Both the position numbers and the translations under genes were made by a program. 64,000 nucleotides of DNA. Source: Zea mays. Its lineage: Eukaryota; Streptophyta; Magnoliopsida; Poales; Poaceae. The stretch lies in assembly GCF_902167145.1 (NCBI RefSeq), contig NC_050096.1:265630622-265694621 (forward strand), given 5' to 3'. Positions within the stretch are counted from its first letter, which is position 1. Every line of letters starts with the position of its first letter. This document shows positions 44,938-55,725 of the stretch, piece by piece. A model generated the notes under the pieces. That model saw only the letters and a program-made list of their open reading frames with translations. It did not search any database and was not told the DNA's origin.

Positions 44938-46256
44938 TGAAAGGGAATTAGGCTTACACCTAGTTCCTAAATAATTTTGGTGGTTGAATTGCCCAACACA
45001 AATAATTGGACTAACTAGTTTGCCCAAGTGTGTAGATTATACAGGTGTAAAAGGTTCACCCTCAGCCAATAAAAAGACCAAGTTTTGGATTCAATAAAGG
45101 AGCAAAGGGGCAACCGAAGGCACCCCTGGTCTGGCGCACCGGACTGTCCGGTGTGCCACCGGACAGTGAACAGTACCTGTCCGGTGCACCAGGGGACTCA
45201 GACTCAAACTCGCCACCTTCGGGAATTTCCAGGGCGACTCGGCTATAATTCACCGGACTGTCCGGTGTACACCGGACAGTGTCCGGTGCGCCAAGGGAGG
45301 TCGGCCTCAGGAACTCGCCAGCTTCGGGAAAAGCCAACGGCTCGTCCACTATAATTCACCGGACTGTCCGGTGTGCACCGGACTGTCCGGTGCGACTCCG
45401 GAGCAACGGTCATCTCCGCGCCAACGGCTCTCTGCCGCGCATTTAATGCGCGCTCTGCGCGCGCAGAAGTCAGAATCGCCCATGCTGGCACACCGGACAG
45501 CAAACAGTACCTGTCCGGTGTGCACCGGACACCCAGGCGGGCCCACAAGTCAGAAGCTCCAACGGTCAGAATCCAACGGCAGTGATGACGTGGCAGGGGG
45601 CACCGGACTGTCCGGTGTGCACCGGACTGTCCGGTGCGCCATCGAACAGACAGGATTCCCAACGGCCACATTTGGTGGTTGGGGCTATAAATACCCCAAC
45701 CACCCCACCATTCATAGCATCCAAGTTTTTCCACTTCTCAACCATTTACAAGAGCTAGGCATTCAATTCTAGACACATACAAAGAGATCAAATCCTCTCC
45801 AACTCCACACAAGGCTTTAGTGATTAGCAAGAGAGATTTGCCGTGTTCTTTTGAGCTCTTGCGCTTGGATTGCTTCTTTTCTTTCTCACTTGTTCTTGAG
45901 ATCAAAACTCCATTGTAATCAAGGCAAGAGGCACCAATTGTGTGGTGGCCCTTGCGGGAAGTTTTGTTCCCGGCTTTGATTTGAGAAGAGAAGCTCACTC
46001 GGTCCGAGGGACCGTTTGAGAGAGGGGAGGGTTGAAAGAGACCCGGCCTTTGTGGCCTCCTCAACGGGGAGTAGGTTTGCGAGAACCGAACCTCGGTAAA
46101 ACAAATCCGTGTGTCTCACTTCATCATTCGCTTGCGATTTGTTTTGCGCCCTCTCTCGCGGACTCATTTATATTTCTAACGCTAACCCGGCTTGTAGTTG
46201 TGTTTATATTTGTAAATTTCAGTTTCGCCCTATTCACCCCCTCTAGGCGACTATCA
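44938..46256 (+). repeat. 3' LTR of TE-G
   Basis: 1319 bp, nearly identical to the 5' copy. TATAAATA at 45686-45693. Confidence 0.95.
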
Positions 46257-46261
46257 GCACT

Positions 46262-48300
46262 CTTCACGTCCATTTGGTAAAGCTTGAAGCCATGGTAAGT
46301 AGCATAGGCTAATAATATGCGAATGGACTCAAGCCTAGCTACGGGTGCATAGGTTTCACCAAAATCCAAACCTTCGACTTGTGAATACCCCTTGGCCACA
46401 AGTCGAGCTTTGTTCCTTGTCACCACACCATGCTCGTCTTGTTTGTTGCGGAAGACCCACTTGGTTCCTACAACATTTTGGTTAGGACGTGGAACTAAAT
46501 GCCATACCTCATTCCTCATGAAGTTGTTGAGCTCCTCTTGCATCGCCATCACCCAATCCGAATCTTGGAGTGCTTCCTCTACCCTGTGTGGCTCAATAGA
46601 GGAAACAAAAGAGTAGTGCTCACAGAAATGTGCAACACGAGATCGAGTGGTTACCCCCTTATGCATGTCGCCGAGGATGGTGTCGACGGGGTGATCTCGT
46701 TGTATTGCTTGGTGGACTCTTGGGTGTGGCGACTTTGGTTGTTCATCCTCCTTGTCTTGATCATTTGCATCTCCCCCTTGATTGTTGCCGTCATCTTGAG
46801 GGGGCTCATCTCTTTGATCTTCTCCTTCATCAACTTGAGCCTCGTCCTCATTTTGGGTTGGCGGAGATGCTTGCGTGGAGGAGGATGGTTGATCTTGTGC
46901 ATGTGGAGGCTCTTCGGATTCCTTAGGACACACATCCCCAATGGACATGTTCCTTAGCGCTATGCATGGAGCCTGTTCTTCACCTATCTCATCAAGATCA
47001 ACTTGCTCTACTTGAGAGCCGTTAGTCTCATCAAACACAACGTCACAAGAAACTTCAACTAGTCCTGAGGACTTGTTAAAGACTCTATATGCCCTTGTGT
47101 TTGAGTCATATCCTAGTAAAAAGCCTTCTACAGTTTTAGGAGCAAATTTAGATTTTCTACCTCTTTTAACAAGAATAAAGCATTTGCTACCAAAAACTCT
47201 AAAATATGAAATATTGGGCTTTTTACCGGTTAGGAGTTCATAGGATGTCTTCTTGAGGATTCGGTGTAGATATAACCGGTTGATGGCGTAGCAAGCGGTG
47301 TTGACCGCCTCGGCCCAAAACCGATCCGGTGTCTTGTACTCATCAAGCATGGTTCTTGCCATGTCCAATAGAGTTCGATTCTTCCTCTCCACTACACCAT
47401 TTTGTTGTGGGGTGTAGGGAGAAGAGAACTCATGCTTGATGCCCTCCACCTCAAGAAAGCTTTCTATTTGTGAGTTCTTGAACTCCGTCCCATTATCGCT
47501 TCTAATTTTCTTGATCCTTAAGCCGAACTCATTTTGAGCTCGTCTCAAGAATCCCTTTAAGGTCTCTTAGGTATGGGATTTTTCCTGCAAAAAGAACACC
47601 CAAGTGAAGTGAGAATAGTCATTCACAATAACTAGACAATACTTACTCCCGCCGATGCTTATGTAAGCGATCGGGCCGAATAAATCCATGTGTAGGAGCT
47701 CCAGTGGCTTGTCACTAGTCATGATGTTCTTGTGTGGATGATGGGTGCCAACTTGCTTCCCGGCTTGGCATGCGCTACAAATCCTGTCTTTCTCAAAATG
47801 AACATTTGTTAGTCCTAAAATGTGCTCTCCCTTTAGAAGCTTATGAAGATTCTTCATTCCAACATGGGCTAGTCGGCGATGCCAGAGCCAACCCAAGTTA
47901 GTCTTAGCAATTAAGCAAGTGTCGAGTTCAGCTCTATCAAAATCTACCAAGTATAGCTGACCCTCTAACACTCCCTTAAATGCTATTGAATCATCACTTC
48001 TTCTAAAGACAGTAACACCTACATCAGTAAATAGACAGTTGTAGCCCATTTGACATAATTGGGATACGGAAAGCAAATTGTAATCTAAAGAATCTACAAG
48101 AAAAAACATTGGAAATAGTATGGTCAGGTGATATAGCAATTTTACCCAATCCTTTGACCAAACCTTGATTTCCATCCCCGAATGTGATAGCTCGTTGGGG
48201 ATCTTGGTTTTTCTCATATGAGGAGAACATCTTTTTCTCCCCTGTCATGTGGTTTGTGCACCCGCTGTCGAGTATCCAACTTGAGCCCCCGGATGCATAA
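46262..48300 (-). pseudogene. TE-F pol, N-terminal part (PR, INT, RT start), broken
   Basis: Read leftwards: the protease block is at 48250-48300. A run of six A at 48101-48106 (five in TE-G) shifts the frame just after. A TAA at 47569-47567 replaces the CAA seen in TE-G (EKSQTQETL becomes a stop). From 47548 the frame is open through integrase ([16 protein letters not shown]) and RT ([18 protein letters not shown]), where TE-G interrupts it. The direct comparison with TE-G in the same window proves both lesions. Confidence 0.92.
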
Positions 48301-48315
48301 ACCTACAAAACAATT

Positions 48316-51009
48316 TTAGTTCTTGACTTTAGGTACCCAAACGGTTTTGGGTCCTTTGGCATTAGAAACAAGAACTTTGGGTACCCAAACACAAGTCTTG
48401 GAGCCCTTGTGTTTGCCCCCAACAAACTTGGCAACTACTTTGCCGGATTTGTTAGTCAAAACATAAGATGCATCAAAAGTTTTAAATGAAATGCTATGAT
48501 CATTTGATGCAATAGGAGTTTTCTTTCTAGGCGATTTGGCACGGGTTGGTTGCCTAGAGCTAGATGTCTCACCCTTATACATAAAAGCATGGTTAGGGCC
48601 AGAGTGAGACTTCCTAGAATGAGTTCTCCTAATTTTGCTCTCGGGATAACCGGCAGGGTACAAAATGTAACCCTCGTTATCCTGAGGCATGGGAGCCTTG
48701 CCCTTAACAAAGTTAGACAAGTTCTTAGGAGGGGCATTAAGTTTGACATTGTCTCCCCTTTGGAAGCCAATGCCATCCTTGATGCCAGGGCGTCTCCCAT
48801 TATAGAGCATACTTCTAGCAAATTTAAACTTTTCATTTTCTAAGTTATGCTCGGCAATTTTAGCATCTAACATTGCTATATGATCATTTTGTTGTTTAAT
48901 TAAAGCCATGTGATCATGAATAGCATTGATATCAACATCTCTACATCTAGTACAAATAGAAACATGCTCAACATTAGATGTAGAGGGTTTGCAAGATTTT
49001 AGTTCTACAACCTTAGCATGCAACATATCATTCTTAGTTCTAAGGTCGGAAATAGTAGTATTGCAAACATCAAAATCCTTAGCCTTAGGAATCAAATTTT
49101 CATTTTCTATTCTAAGGCTAGCAAGAGAATCATTCAATTCCTTAATCTTAGCAAGCAAATCATCATTATCATTTCTAAGATTGGGATTTGAAGCATCATA
49201 AACATGATAATCAACCTTAGCAATTAATCTAGCATTTTCATTTCTAAGGTTGTCTATAGTGTCATGGCATGTACTTAGCTCACTAGATAATTTGTTACAT
49301 TTTTCTACCTCTAGAGCATAAGCATTTTTAACCTTAACATGCTTTTTGTTTTCCTTAATAAGGAAGTCCTCTTGAGAGTCCAAGAGATCATCCTTCTCAT
49401 GAATAGCACTAATCAATTCATTTAATTTTTCCTTTTGTTGCATGTTAAGATCGGCAAAAAGGGTTCGCAAATTATTTTCCTCATCACTATCATTATCATC
49501 ACTAGAGGATTCATATTTAGTGGAGGATTTAGATTTAACCTTCTTCCTTTTGCCGTCCTTTGCCATGAGGCACTTGTGGTCGACGTTGGGGAAGAGGAGT
49601 CCCTTGGTGACGGCGATGTTGGCGGCGTCCTCGTCGGAGGAGGACTCGGTGGAGCTCTCGTCGGAGTCCCACTCCCGGCAAACATGGGCATCGCCGCCCT
49701 TCTTCTTGTAGTACTTCTTCTTTTCTCTCCTCTTTCCCTTCTTGTCGTCGCCCCTGTCACTGTCACTAGACATAGGACATTTTGCAATAAAATGACCGGG
49801 CTTACCACACTTGTAGCAAACCTTCTTGGAACGGGATTTGTAATCCTTCCCCTTCCGTTGCTTGAGGATTTGCCGAAAGCTTTTGATGATTAGGGCCATC
49901 TCCTCATTGTCGAGCTTGGAGGCGTCAATTGGTTGTCTACTCGGTGTAGACTCCTCCTTCTTTTCCTCCGTTGCCTTGAATGCCACCGGTTGTGCTTCGG
50001 ACGTGGAGGTTTCATCAAGCTCGTTGATCTTCCTTGATCCCTTGATCATACATTCAAAGCTCACAAAATTCCCGATAACTTCCTCGGGGGTCATTAGTGG
50101 GTATCTAGGATTACCACGAATTAATTGAACTTGAGTGGGGTTAAGGAAAATGAGAGATCTTAGAATAACCTTAACCACCTCGTGGTCATCCCATTTCTTG
50201 CTCCCGAGGTTGCGCACTTGGTTTACCAAGGTTTTGAGCCGGTTGTACATATCTTGCGGCTCCTCCCCTTGGCGAAGACGAAAACGACCGAGCTCCCCCT
50301 CGATCGTTTCCCGCTTGGTGATCTTGGTGAGTTCATCACCCTCGTGCGCGGTCTTGAGAAGGTCCCAAATCTCCTTTGCATTCTTCAACCCTTGCACTTT
50401 GTTGTATTCCTCCTTGCTTAGAGAGGCGAGGAGTATGGTTGTAGCTTGAGAGTTGAAGTGCTCGATTTGTGCCACTTCGTCCGAGTCATAATTTTCATCC
50501 CCTATGGATGGTACCTGTGCTCCAAACTCAACAACATTCCATATACTTTTGTGGAGTGAGGTTAGATGAAATTTCATTAAATCACTCCACATAGCATAAT
50601 CTTCGCCATTAAAGGTTGGCGGTTTGCCTAATGGAACGGAAAGTAATGGAGTATGTCTAGATGTACGAGGATAGTGTAAGGGGATCTTACTAAACTTCTT
50701 GCGCTCTTGGCGCTTAGAAGTTACGGACGGTGCATCGGAGTTGGAGGTCGATGTTGATGAAGTGTCGGTCTCGTAGTAGACCACTTTCCTCATCCTCTTG
50801 TGCTTGTCGCCTTTCCGATGCGACTTGTGAGAAGAAGATTTTTCCTTCTTCTCTTTGTGGTGAGAAGAGGAAGATCTTTTCTCCTTCCATTTGGAGGAGT
50901 CCTTCTTCTCCTTCCTCTTGGTGCGGGACTCTTCCGATGAAGTGCTCCCTTGGCTTGTAGTGGGCTTGTCGCCGGTCTCCATCTCCCTCTTGGTGTGATC
51001 TCCCGACAT
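48316..51009 (-). CDS. gag of TE-F, intact
   Basis: ATG at 51009-51007, 897 codons plus stop, same length and domain order as TE-G gag: Lys/Ser-rich N-terminus, UBN2-type core, CCHC knuckle CYKCGKPGHFIAKC, coiled coil, basic C-terminus KTVWVPKVKN. The frame is open even though pol of this copy is dead, which follows from recent insertion. Together with TE-G gag it forms an inverted pair. Confidence 0.92.
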   Translation of the reverse strand: MSGDHTKREMETGDKPTTSQGSTSSEESRTKRKEKKDSSKWKEKRSSSSHHKEKKEKSSSHKSHRKGDKHKRMRKVVYYETDTSSTSTSNSDAPSVTSKRQERKKFSKIPLHYPRTSRHTPLLSVPLGKPPTFNGEDYAMWSDLMKFHLTSLHKSIWNVVEFGAQVPSIGDENYDSDEVAQIEHFNSQATTILLASLSKEEYNKVQGLKNAKEIWDLLKTAHEGDELTKITKRETIEGELGRFRLRQGEEPQDMYNRLKTLVNQVRNLGSKKWDDHEVVKVILRSLIFLNPTQVQLIRGNPRYPLMTPEEVIGNFVSFECMIKGSRKINELDETSTSEAQPVAFKATEEKKEESTPSRQPIDASKLDNEEMALIIKSFRQILKQRKGKDYKSRSKKVCYKCGKPGHFIAKCPMSSDSDRGDDKKGKRREKKKYYKKKGGDAHVCREWDSDESSTESSSDEDAANIAVTKGLLFPNVDHKCLMAKDGKRKKVKSKSSTKYESSSDDNDSDEENNLRTLFADLNMQQKEKLNELISAIHEKDDLLDSQEDFLIKENKKHVKVKNAYALEVEKCNKLSSELSTCHDTIDNLRNENARLIAKVDYHVYDASNPNLRNDNDDLLAKIKELNDSLASLRIENENLIPKAKDFDVCNTTISDLRTKNDMLHAKVVELKSCKPSTSNVEHVSICTRCRDVDINAIHDHMALIKQQNDHIAMLDAKIAEHNLENEKFKFARSMLYNGRRPGIKDGIGFQRGDNVKLNAPPKNLSNFVKGKAPMPQDNEGYILYPAGYPESKIRRTHSRKSHSGPNHAFMYKGETSSSRQPTRAKSPRKKTPIASNDHSISFKTFDASYVLTNKSGKVVAKFVGGKHKGSKTCVWVPKVLVSNAKGPKTVWVPKVKN

Positions 51010-51043
51010 CACTTCGAGCGGTTAGGCTCTAATGAAGCACCGG

Positions 51044-51055
51044 GCTCTGATACCA
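51044..51055 (-). promoter_or_regulatory. Primer-binding site of TE-F
   Basis: TGGTATCAGAGC on the minus strand, two bases inside the 5' LTR end. Confidence 0.92.
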
Positions 51056-51057
51056 AT

Positions 51058-52366
51058 TGAAAGTCGCCTAGAGGGGGGGTGAATAGGGCGAAACTGAAAT
51101 TCACAAAAATAATCACAACTACAAGCCGGGTTAGCGTTAGAAATATAATAGAGTCCGCGAGAGAGGGTGCAAAACAAATCGCAAGCGAATAATGAAGTGA
51201 GACACACAGATTTGTTTTACCGAGGTTCGGTTCTCTCAAACCTACTCCCCGTTGAGGAGGCCACAAAGGCTGGGTCTCTTTCAACCCTTCCCTCTCTCAA
51301 ACGGTCCCTCGGACCGAATGAGCTTTCTCTTCTCAATCACTTGGAACACAAAGTTCCCACAAGGACCACCACAAGTTTGGTGTCTCTTGCCTCAATTACA
51401 AGTGAGTTTGATCGCAATGAAAGAATCAAGAAAGAAGAAAGCAATCCAAGCGCAAGAGCTCGAAAGAACACAAGCAAATCTCTCTCTCTAATCACTAGGG
51501 CGTTGTGTGGAATTTGGAGAGGATTTGATCTCTTTGGTGTGTCTCGAATTGAATGCTAGAGCTCTTGTAAGTAGTTGGGAAGTGGAAAACTTGGATGACT
51601 TGAATGTGGGGTGGTCGCGGGTATTTATAGCCCCAACCACCAAACTAGCCGTTTGGTGAGGCTGTCTGTTCGATGGCGCACCGGACAGTCCGGTGCACAC
51701 CGGACATGTCCGGTGCGACAGCCACGTCACCAAAAGCCGTTGGGGTCGACCGTTGGAGCTCTGTCTTCTGGGCCCGCCTTGATGTCCGGTGGCACACCGG
51801 ACATGAACTGTAGATTGTCCGGTGCGCCAGCATGAGCGTGCCTGACGTCTGCGCGCGCCGCGCGCGCATTAAATGCGTCGCAGGTAGCCGTTGGCGCCGA
51901 AATAGCCGTTGCCCCGCTGTTACACCGGACAGTCCGGTGTACATCGGACAGTCCGGTGAATTATAGCGGAGTGGCCGAAGTGAATTCCCGAGGCTAGCGA
52001 GTTCCGGAGGCCGCTCTTCCTTGGAGCACCGGACATGTCCGGTGTGCACCGGACAGTCCGGTGAATTATAGCGGAGTTGCCTCTAGAATTTCCCGAAGGC
52101 GACGAGTTTGAAGTCGGGGTCCTCTGGTGCACCGGACATGTCCGGTGGCACACCGGACAGTCCGGTGCGCCAGACCAGAGGTGCCTTCGGTTGTCCCTTT
52201 GCTCTTTGGTTGAACCCAATACTTTGTCTTTTTATTGGCTAAGTGTGAACCTTTAGCACCTGTATAACTTATGCACTAGAGTAAACTAGTTAGTCCAAAT
52301 ATTTGTGTTGGGCAATTCATCCACCAAAATTAATTAGGGGCTAGGTGTAAGCCTAATTCCCTTTCA
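51058..52366 (-). repeat. 5' LTR of TE-F
   Basis: 1309 bp. TATAAATA on the minus strand at 51622-51629. It has one palindrome unit (CACCGGACATGTCCGGTG) near 51698 that is absent from the other LTR. Confidence 0.92.
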
Positions 52367-52638
52367 GGCACCCCTTCAGAACGATCGACCCCATTACTAT
52401 TCAACCATCCACCTCAACTCTCTACGCTTTAGAGAGCAACCTTGTATTCTATACGCAAAGCATACTCGCCAGGACGTAGGGTATTACACATTTCCAAGCG
52501 GCCCGAACCTGTAAACATTGTCCATTGTTCCTCGTGCATCAGGCACGAACCATTTAGCTACAATCGGCGACACCGTCCTATTCCTAAAACACCTTGAGGG
52601 GCAACCCCGGGTGTGCGGTCGGACCCAAAACACCGACA
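52367..52638 (+). repeat. 3' LTR of TE-C, right part
   Basis: Continues from 33492: GGCAC (52367-52371) is the duplicated target, then the LTR runs to CACCGACA at 52638, followed by target duplication TGACC. Confidence 0.92.
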
Positions 52639-52643
52639 TGACC

Positions 52644-53632
52644 CCCTGCAGGGACTGGGACCACAGCTAGCTCCCGCGGGATGTCAACGCGAGGCGCAAG
52701 CCCAGGGGGATCGTCATCCTCCGGCATACCGAGGTGGTTGCCTTCATCGTGATCCCCCAGATCGACGTGGAAACATTCGCGACTTGGGCCACAACCCTCG
52801 TCGTCAAGGCTGTGGCCATCGTCAGAGCAACCGGAGAGGCAGTAGTCACATGCGGTCATGAAGTCTCGCATGGCACTGGGATCACGGAGCCCGGAGAAAT
52901 CCCAACCGGAGTCGGGGTCGTATTCTTCCTTGGAACCCGGGGGCCCGTAGGTTGAGACGACCATTAGTCGGTCCCAGGTTGACCACATATGGTATCCCGG
53001 GAGGTCAGGATATGCCCTTACGAAAGCGCTCATCGAAGCGGGGTCGCTTGGTGGATCGAAGCTGAATCTAAAAGGGATAGGGTGGAAAATGGATGGTACA
53101 TCTTGATCGATGGACGGTGGTGAAGTCGCGTCGGGGGCGGAATGCACCGTCATCTCAGGTACGAGGCTAACGCCCAGCAAGTCCTTCGCGAGAGTGCTGG
53201 CATCATCAGTCTGCTTGGGGTTGGCACGTCGCGACATCTGTCGTTGTCTCAGGTGCGAGGACAACACCCGACATGTCCCCCACTGGGGTGCCGGCATCGT
53301 CGACTCGCTCTGGACCGACAGCCGATGAGGTGCCGCCTCCTGCCTGACCACGGTTGCCTTGTCTCCTCCTCCTGTGGCGAGGAGGGTGGCGGGGCAAACC
53401 CGGATGCTGCTCTTATGCCACGGGGGGAAGACGTCGTCGAGTTCGCCGCCGCCGGGCGAGCTGACGACCGTCGTTGTTGTCGTGCTGCAAGGGGAGGAGT
53501 ACCATGTCGTAGCTGCCATCGAGGGACATGAACTCGAGACTCCCGAAGCGGAGCACTGTCCCAGGCTGAAGAGGTTGCTGAAGACTACCCATCTGGAACT
53601 CAACGGGAAAGTATTCGTTAACACGTAGCAGG
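52644..53632 (-). pseudogene. TE-D gag, N-terminal part
   Basis: Open from the primer site to the TE-C junction. Contains TTTTTVVSSPGGGELDDVFPPW, of which TVVSSPGGGELDD is the clear part, then RFSFDPPSDPASMSAFVRAY, MVVSTYGPPGSKEEYD, WDFSGLRDPSAMRDF, CDYCLSGCSDDGHSLDDEGC and VDIPRELAVVPVPAGG. It joins in frame to QDTQLEQIREM at 19447. The Cys-rich acidic N-terminal stretch is characteristic of a common grass Gypsy Gag. The true start codon is uncertain; the frame may begin near 53580. Confidence 0.75.
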
Positions 53633-53650
53633 CCCCTACCTGGCGCGCCA
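53633..53650 (-). promoter_or_regulatory. Primer-binding site of TE-D
   Basis: TGGCGCGCCAGGTAGGGG on the minus strand, two bases from the LTR, same type as TE-C. Confidence 0.8.
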
Positions 53651-53652
53651 AC

Positions 53653-54924
53653 TGTCGGCGTTTCGGACCCGGGGGACCCTCAACCGAGCCGACCAGTGAA
53701 TTTTATCGCTGCGTGCCCCTACCCAGATGGGTTGGCGCAAGATGGACCACAAGGGGGGAATGCGACTTGTATTATCTCGCACCGGGGGGTGCTCGTAGTA
53801 GGGGTTACAAGTGTCGCGAGAGGGAGAGAGAGAGCCTGTTCGTTTGCTCGTCCCCGCGCGACCCCTCCCGCACGAAGGCCCTAGACCTCCCTTTTATAGA
53901 TACAAGGAGAGGGTCCAAATATACAATAGGGGTGTAGCTATGCGCTAACGTGTCTGACAGAGAAGTGACTGAGCCCTGTGTACATGCCAACGTGGCTGTC
54001 GGAGAAGTGCTTGAGCCCTGTGTACGCGATAACGTGGCCGTCGGAGAAGTGCCTGAGCCCTGTAGAAGCACAGCTGGCGGTGCGGCTGAGATCCTGCTGA
54101 CGTCTCCTTGCTTCCGTAGGGGGCTGAGAACCACCGACGTCATGGACGCACGCGGGGAACCATCATTACCTATTACCGGGGTGAGCCAGATGGGACGCCG
54201 GTCTTGTTCCCTCGTAGCCTGAGCTAGCTAGGGGTAGGGTAATGATGTATCCCCCGTGGCGCGGTCGGTCCGAGCCCAAGGTCGGGCGAGGCAGAGACTT
54301 CTACTGAGGCTGCGGCCGAGGTCGGGCGAGGACGTGATTCCTCCCGAGGCCGAGTCCTGGGGTCGGGCGAGGCGGAGGCCTCCTCCTGAGGCCGAGGCCT
54401 AAGGTCGGGCGAGGCGGAGCTTCCTGTTGCGCCCGAGGCTGAATTCGGCGGTTGTCAGTCTTACCTCGGTGGGTGGCACAACAGTCGGAGCGGGGCGAGC
54501 GGCGCTGTTTTCCTGTCAGGTCGGTCAGTGAAAGGGCGAAGTGACTGCGGTCACTTCGACCTTGCCGACTGAGGCGCGCGTGTCAGGATAAGGTGTCAGG
54601 CGATCCCCGCATTAAATGTGCATGCGATACGGTCGGTTGGTGAGGCGATTTGGCCAAGGTTGCTTCACAACGAAGCCTGCCCGAGCTGGGCTTCGGGTGA
54701 GTCGAGGGTGCGCCCACCGCCTGAGGGGGCCCTCGGGCGAGGCGTGAATTCGTCCGGGACTACTGTTCCCGCCCGAGGCCGGGCTCGGGCGAGGCGAGAT
54801 TGCGTCCCTTGGTAGACGAGGCCTTGACCTGAACCGCGCCCATCAGTCTTTGCGGTTTGTGCTGAGGGTGGTTACCAACCGTGTTTAGGAGTGTTGGGGG
54901 TACCCCTAATTACGGTACCCGAGA
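53653..54924 (-). repeat. 5' LTR of TE-D
   Basis: About 1272 bp. On the minus strand it begins near GGGTACCGTAATTAGGGG and ends CGAAACGCCGACA. The outer end reads CGAGA instead of the expected CGACA, so the terminal CA may be mutated and the boundary is approximate. TATAAAAG (minus) is at 53898-53891. Many GGTCGGGCGAGG units fill 54270-54430. Huck-like in flavour, not assigned. Confidence 0.75.
53950..54066. repeat. Three 42-bp tandem units in the TE-D LTR
   Basis: Units with the core GTCGGAGAAGTG-CTGAGCCCTGT repeat every 42 bp, close to the TATA box on the minus strand. Confidence 0.75.
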
Positions 54925-55725
54925 GTAGTGAATTCTTGCAGATTATTTTCACTACTATCCACGGTCTTGGGTTGTACTACAGAGGTCCGAATAACACTCT
55001 ATGGTGATGGAAGCTTCACAACGTTTGGAGTATGTGACTACAAAGTTCTTATCCTAGGCACATGGTGACGCTCTAGTCGTAGGATTGAGAGCCATTGACC
55101 ATGTTCTTTTTTTAGGCTATGTGCATCTTATTGTTGCAGAGGTTAGGAGATGATTTGTATCAAACTTTTAAATGCAATGAAAATCTTCCTTAACGGAAAA
55201 AGAGTGAATTCTTACTACATTGATCATTGCCGACCTTGCTCAGTTGATCTGGAGCGAATCCTACCACAATGCTGCTACTTACTAGTCATTGCGCTATGAT
55301 TTTTTGACCTACTCAAGCTATGATTGAACTATTGAATATATTGACACGCACTACTTGTTCTTGATCTGCATTGCTGTAGAATATGGTGACCTGTTGCATT
55401 TCATTTTTCCAGTGTTTTGAACTCTTGTTGTTCAAAGATTTCCAAATATAGTGACCTGTTGCATTTCTTTTCTGCAGTGCTTTGAGGTTGATATGGCCGG
55501 CTGAGAAGTTGAGAAATGAGGAAGAAATTATTTATCTATTGAAGAACTCATAGACAAATTACTCATAGACAATCGAATAGATAGTCTATTGTACAAGCTG
55601 TCTATTTATCTATATGTGTATTAGATTTAAAGAAACTTACAAACAACCTCCTGTCTATGGATGGTACGTGCCCCGGGGCTTCATCTCGTCCCAGAGACCT
55701 GCTCAGGGAAAGCGTCTCCAATAAG
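54925..55725. other. Unassigned sequence right of TE-D
   Basis: No long frame. It contains a near-duplicate pair, ATATGGTGACCTGTTGCATTTC (55383 on) and ATATAGTGACCTGTTGCATTTC (55447 on), each followed by a pyrimidine run and CAGTG, as at an intron 3' end. It could be a decayed gene fragment or part of an unrecognised element. Its last 8 bases, CCAATAAG, are the hAT target site. Confidence 0.4.

Larger units (their letters stand above)
36792..46256 (+). mobile_element. TE-G: young, coding-intact Sirevirus Copia element
   Basis: Target duplication GCACT (36787-36791 and 46257-46261). LTRs 36792-38111 and 44938-46256 differ by two substitutions and one C in a C run, so the insertion is recent. 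At the rate often used for grass LTRs (1.3e-8 per site per year) this is well under 0.1 million years (inference). Primer site, gag, pol and polypurine tract are all intact. It landed inside the RT gene of TE-F, a member of its own family, in the opposite orientation. Confidence 0.95.
33493..52366 (-). mobile_element. TE-F: Sirevirus Copia element, minus strand, containing TE-G
   Basis: Target duplication GGCAC. Minus-strand order: 5' LTR 51058-52366, primer site 51055-51044, intact gag, broken pol interrupted by TE-G, 3' non-coding, tract at 34795-34782, 3' LTR 33493-34781. Without TE-G it is about 9.4 kb. By eye the LTRs differ at about a dozen positions plus one 20-bp palindrome-unit deletion. 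Same family as TE-G (Opie/Ji group; exact name not assigned). Confidence 0.93.
19448..52638 (+). mobile_element. TE-C: Ty3/Gypsy element with antisense gene, carrying nested TE-F and TE-G
   Basis: Boundaries are fixed by a 5-bp target duplication TGACC (19443-19447 and 52639-52643). Parts: LTR 19448-20059, primer site 20062, gag, protease, RT-RNase H-INT, ten-unit hairpin array, four-exon antisense gene, 41-bp array, antisense acidic frame, hairpin modules, polypurine tract, and 3' LTR split by TE-F into 33147-33492 and 52372-52638. Without the nest it is about 14.3 kb. By eye the LTR copies differ at about 15 of 612 sites. The antisense gene between pol and the 3' LTR fits the Tat lineage. 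All sense genes are broken. Confidence 0.92.
52639..54924 (-). mobile_element. TE-D, 5' end (5' LTR, primer site, gag start)
   Basis: This is the upstream end of the minus-strand outer element. It resumes at the TE-C target duplication TGACC and ends at the 5' LTR boundary near 54924. The other pieces are 18412-19447 and 3706-5872. Confidence 0.85.
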
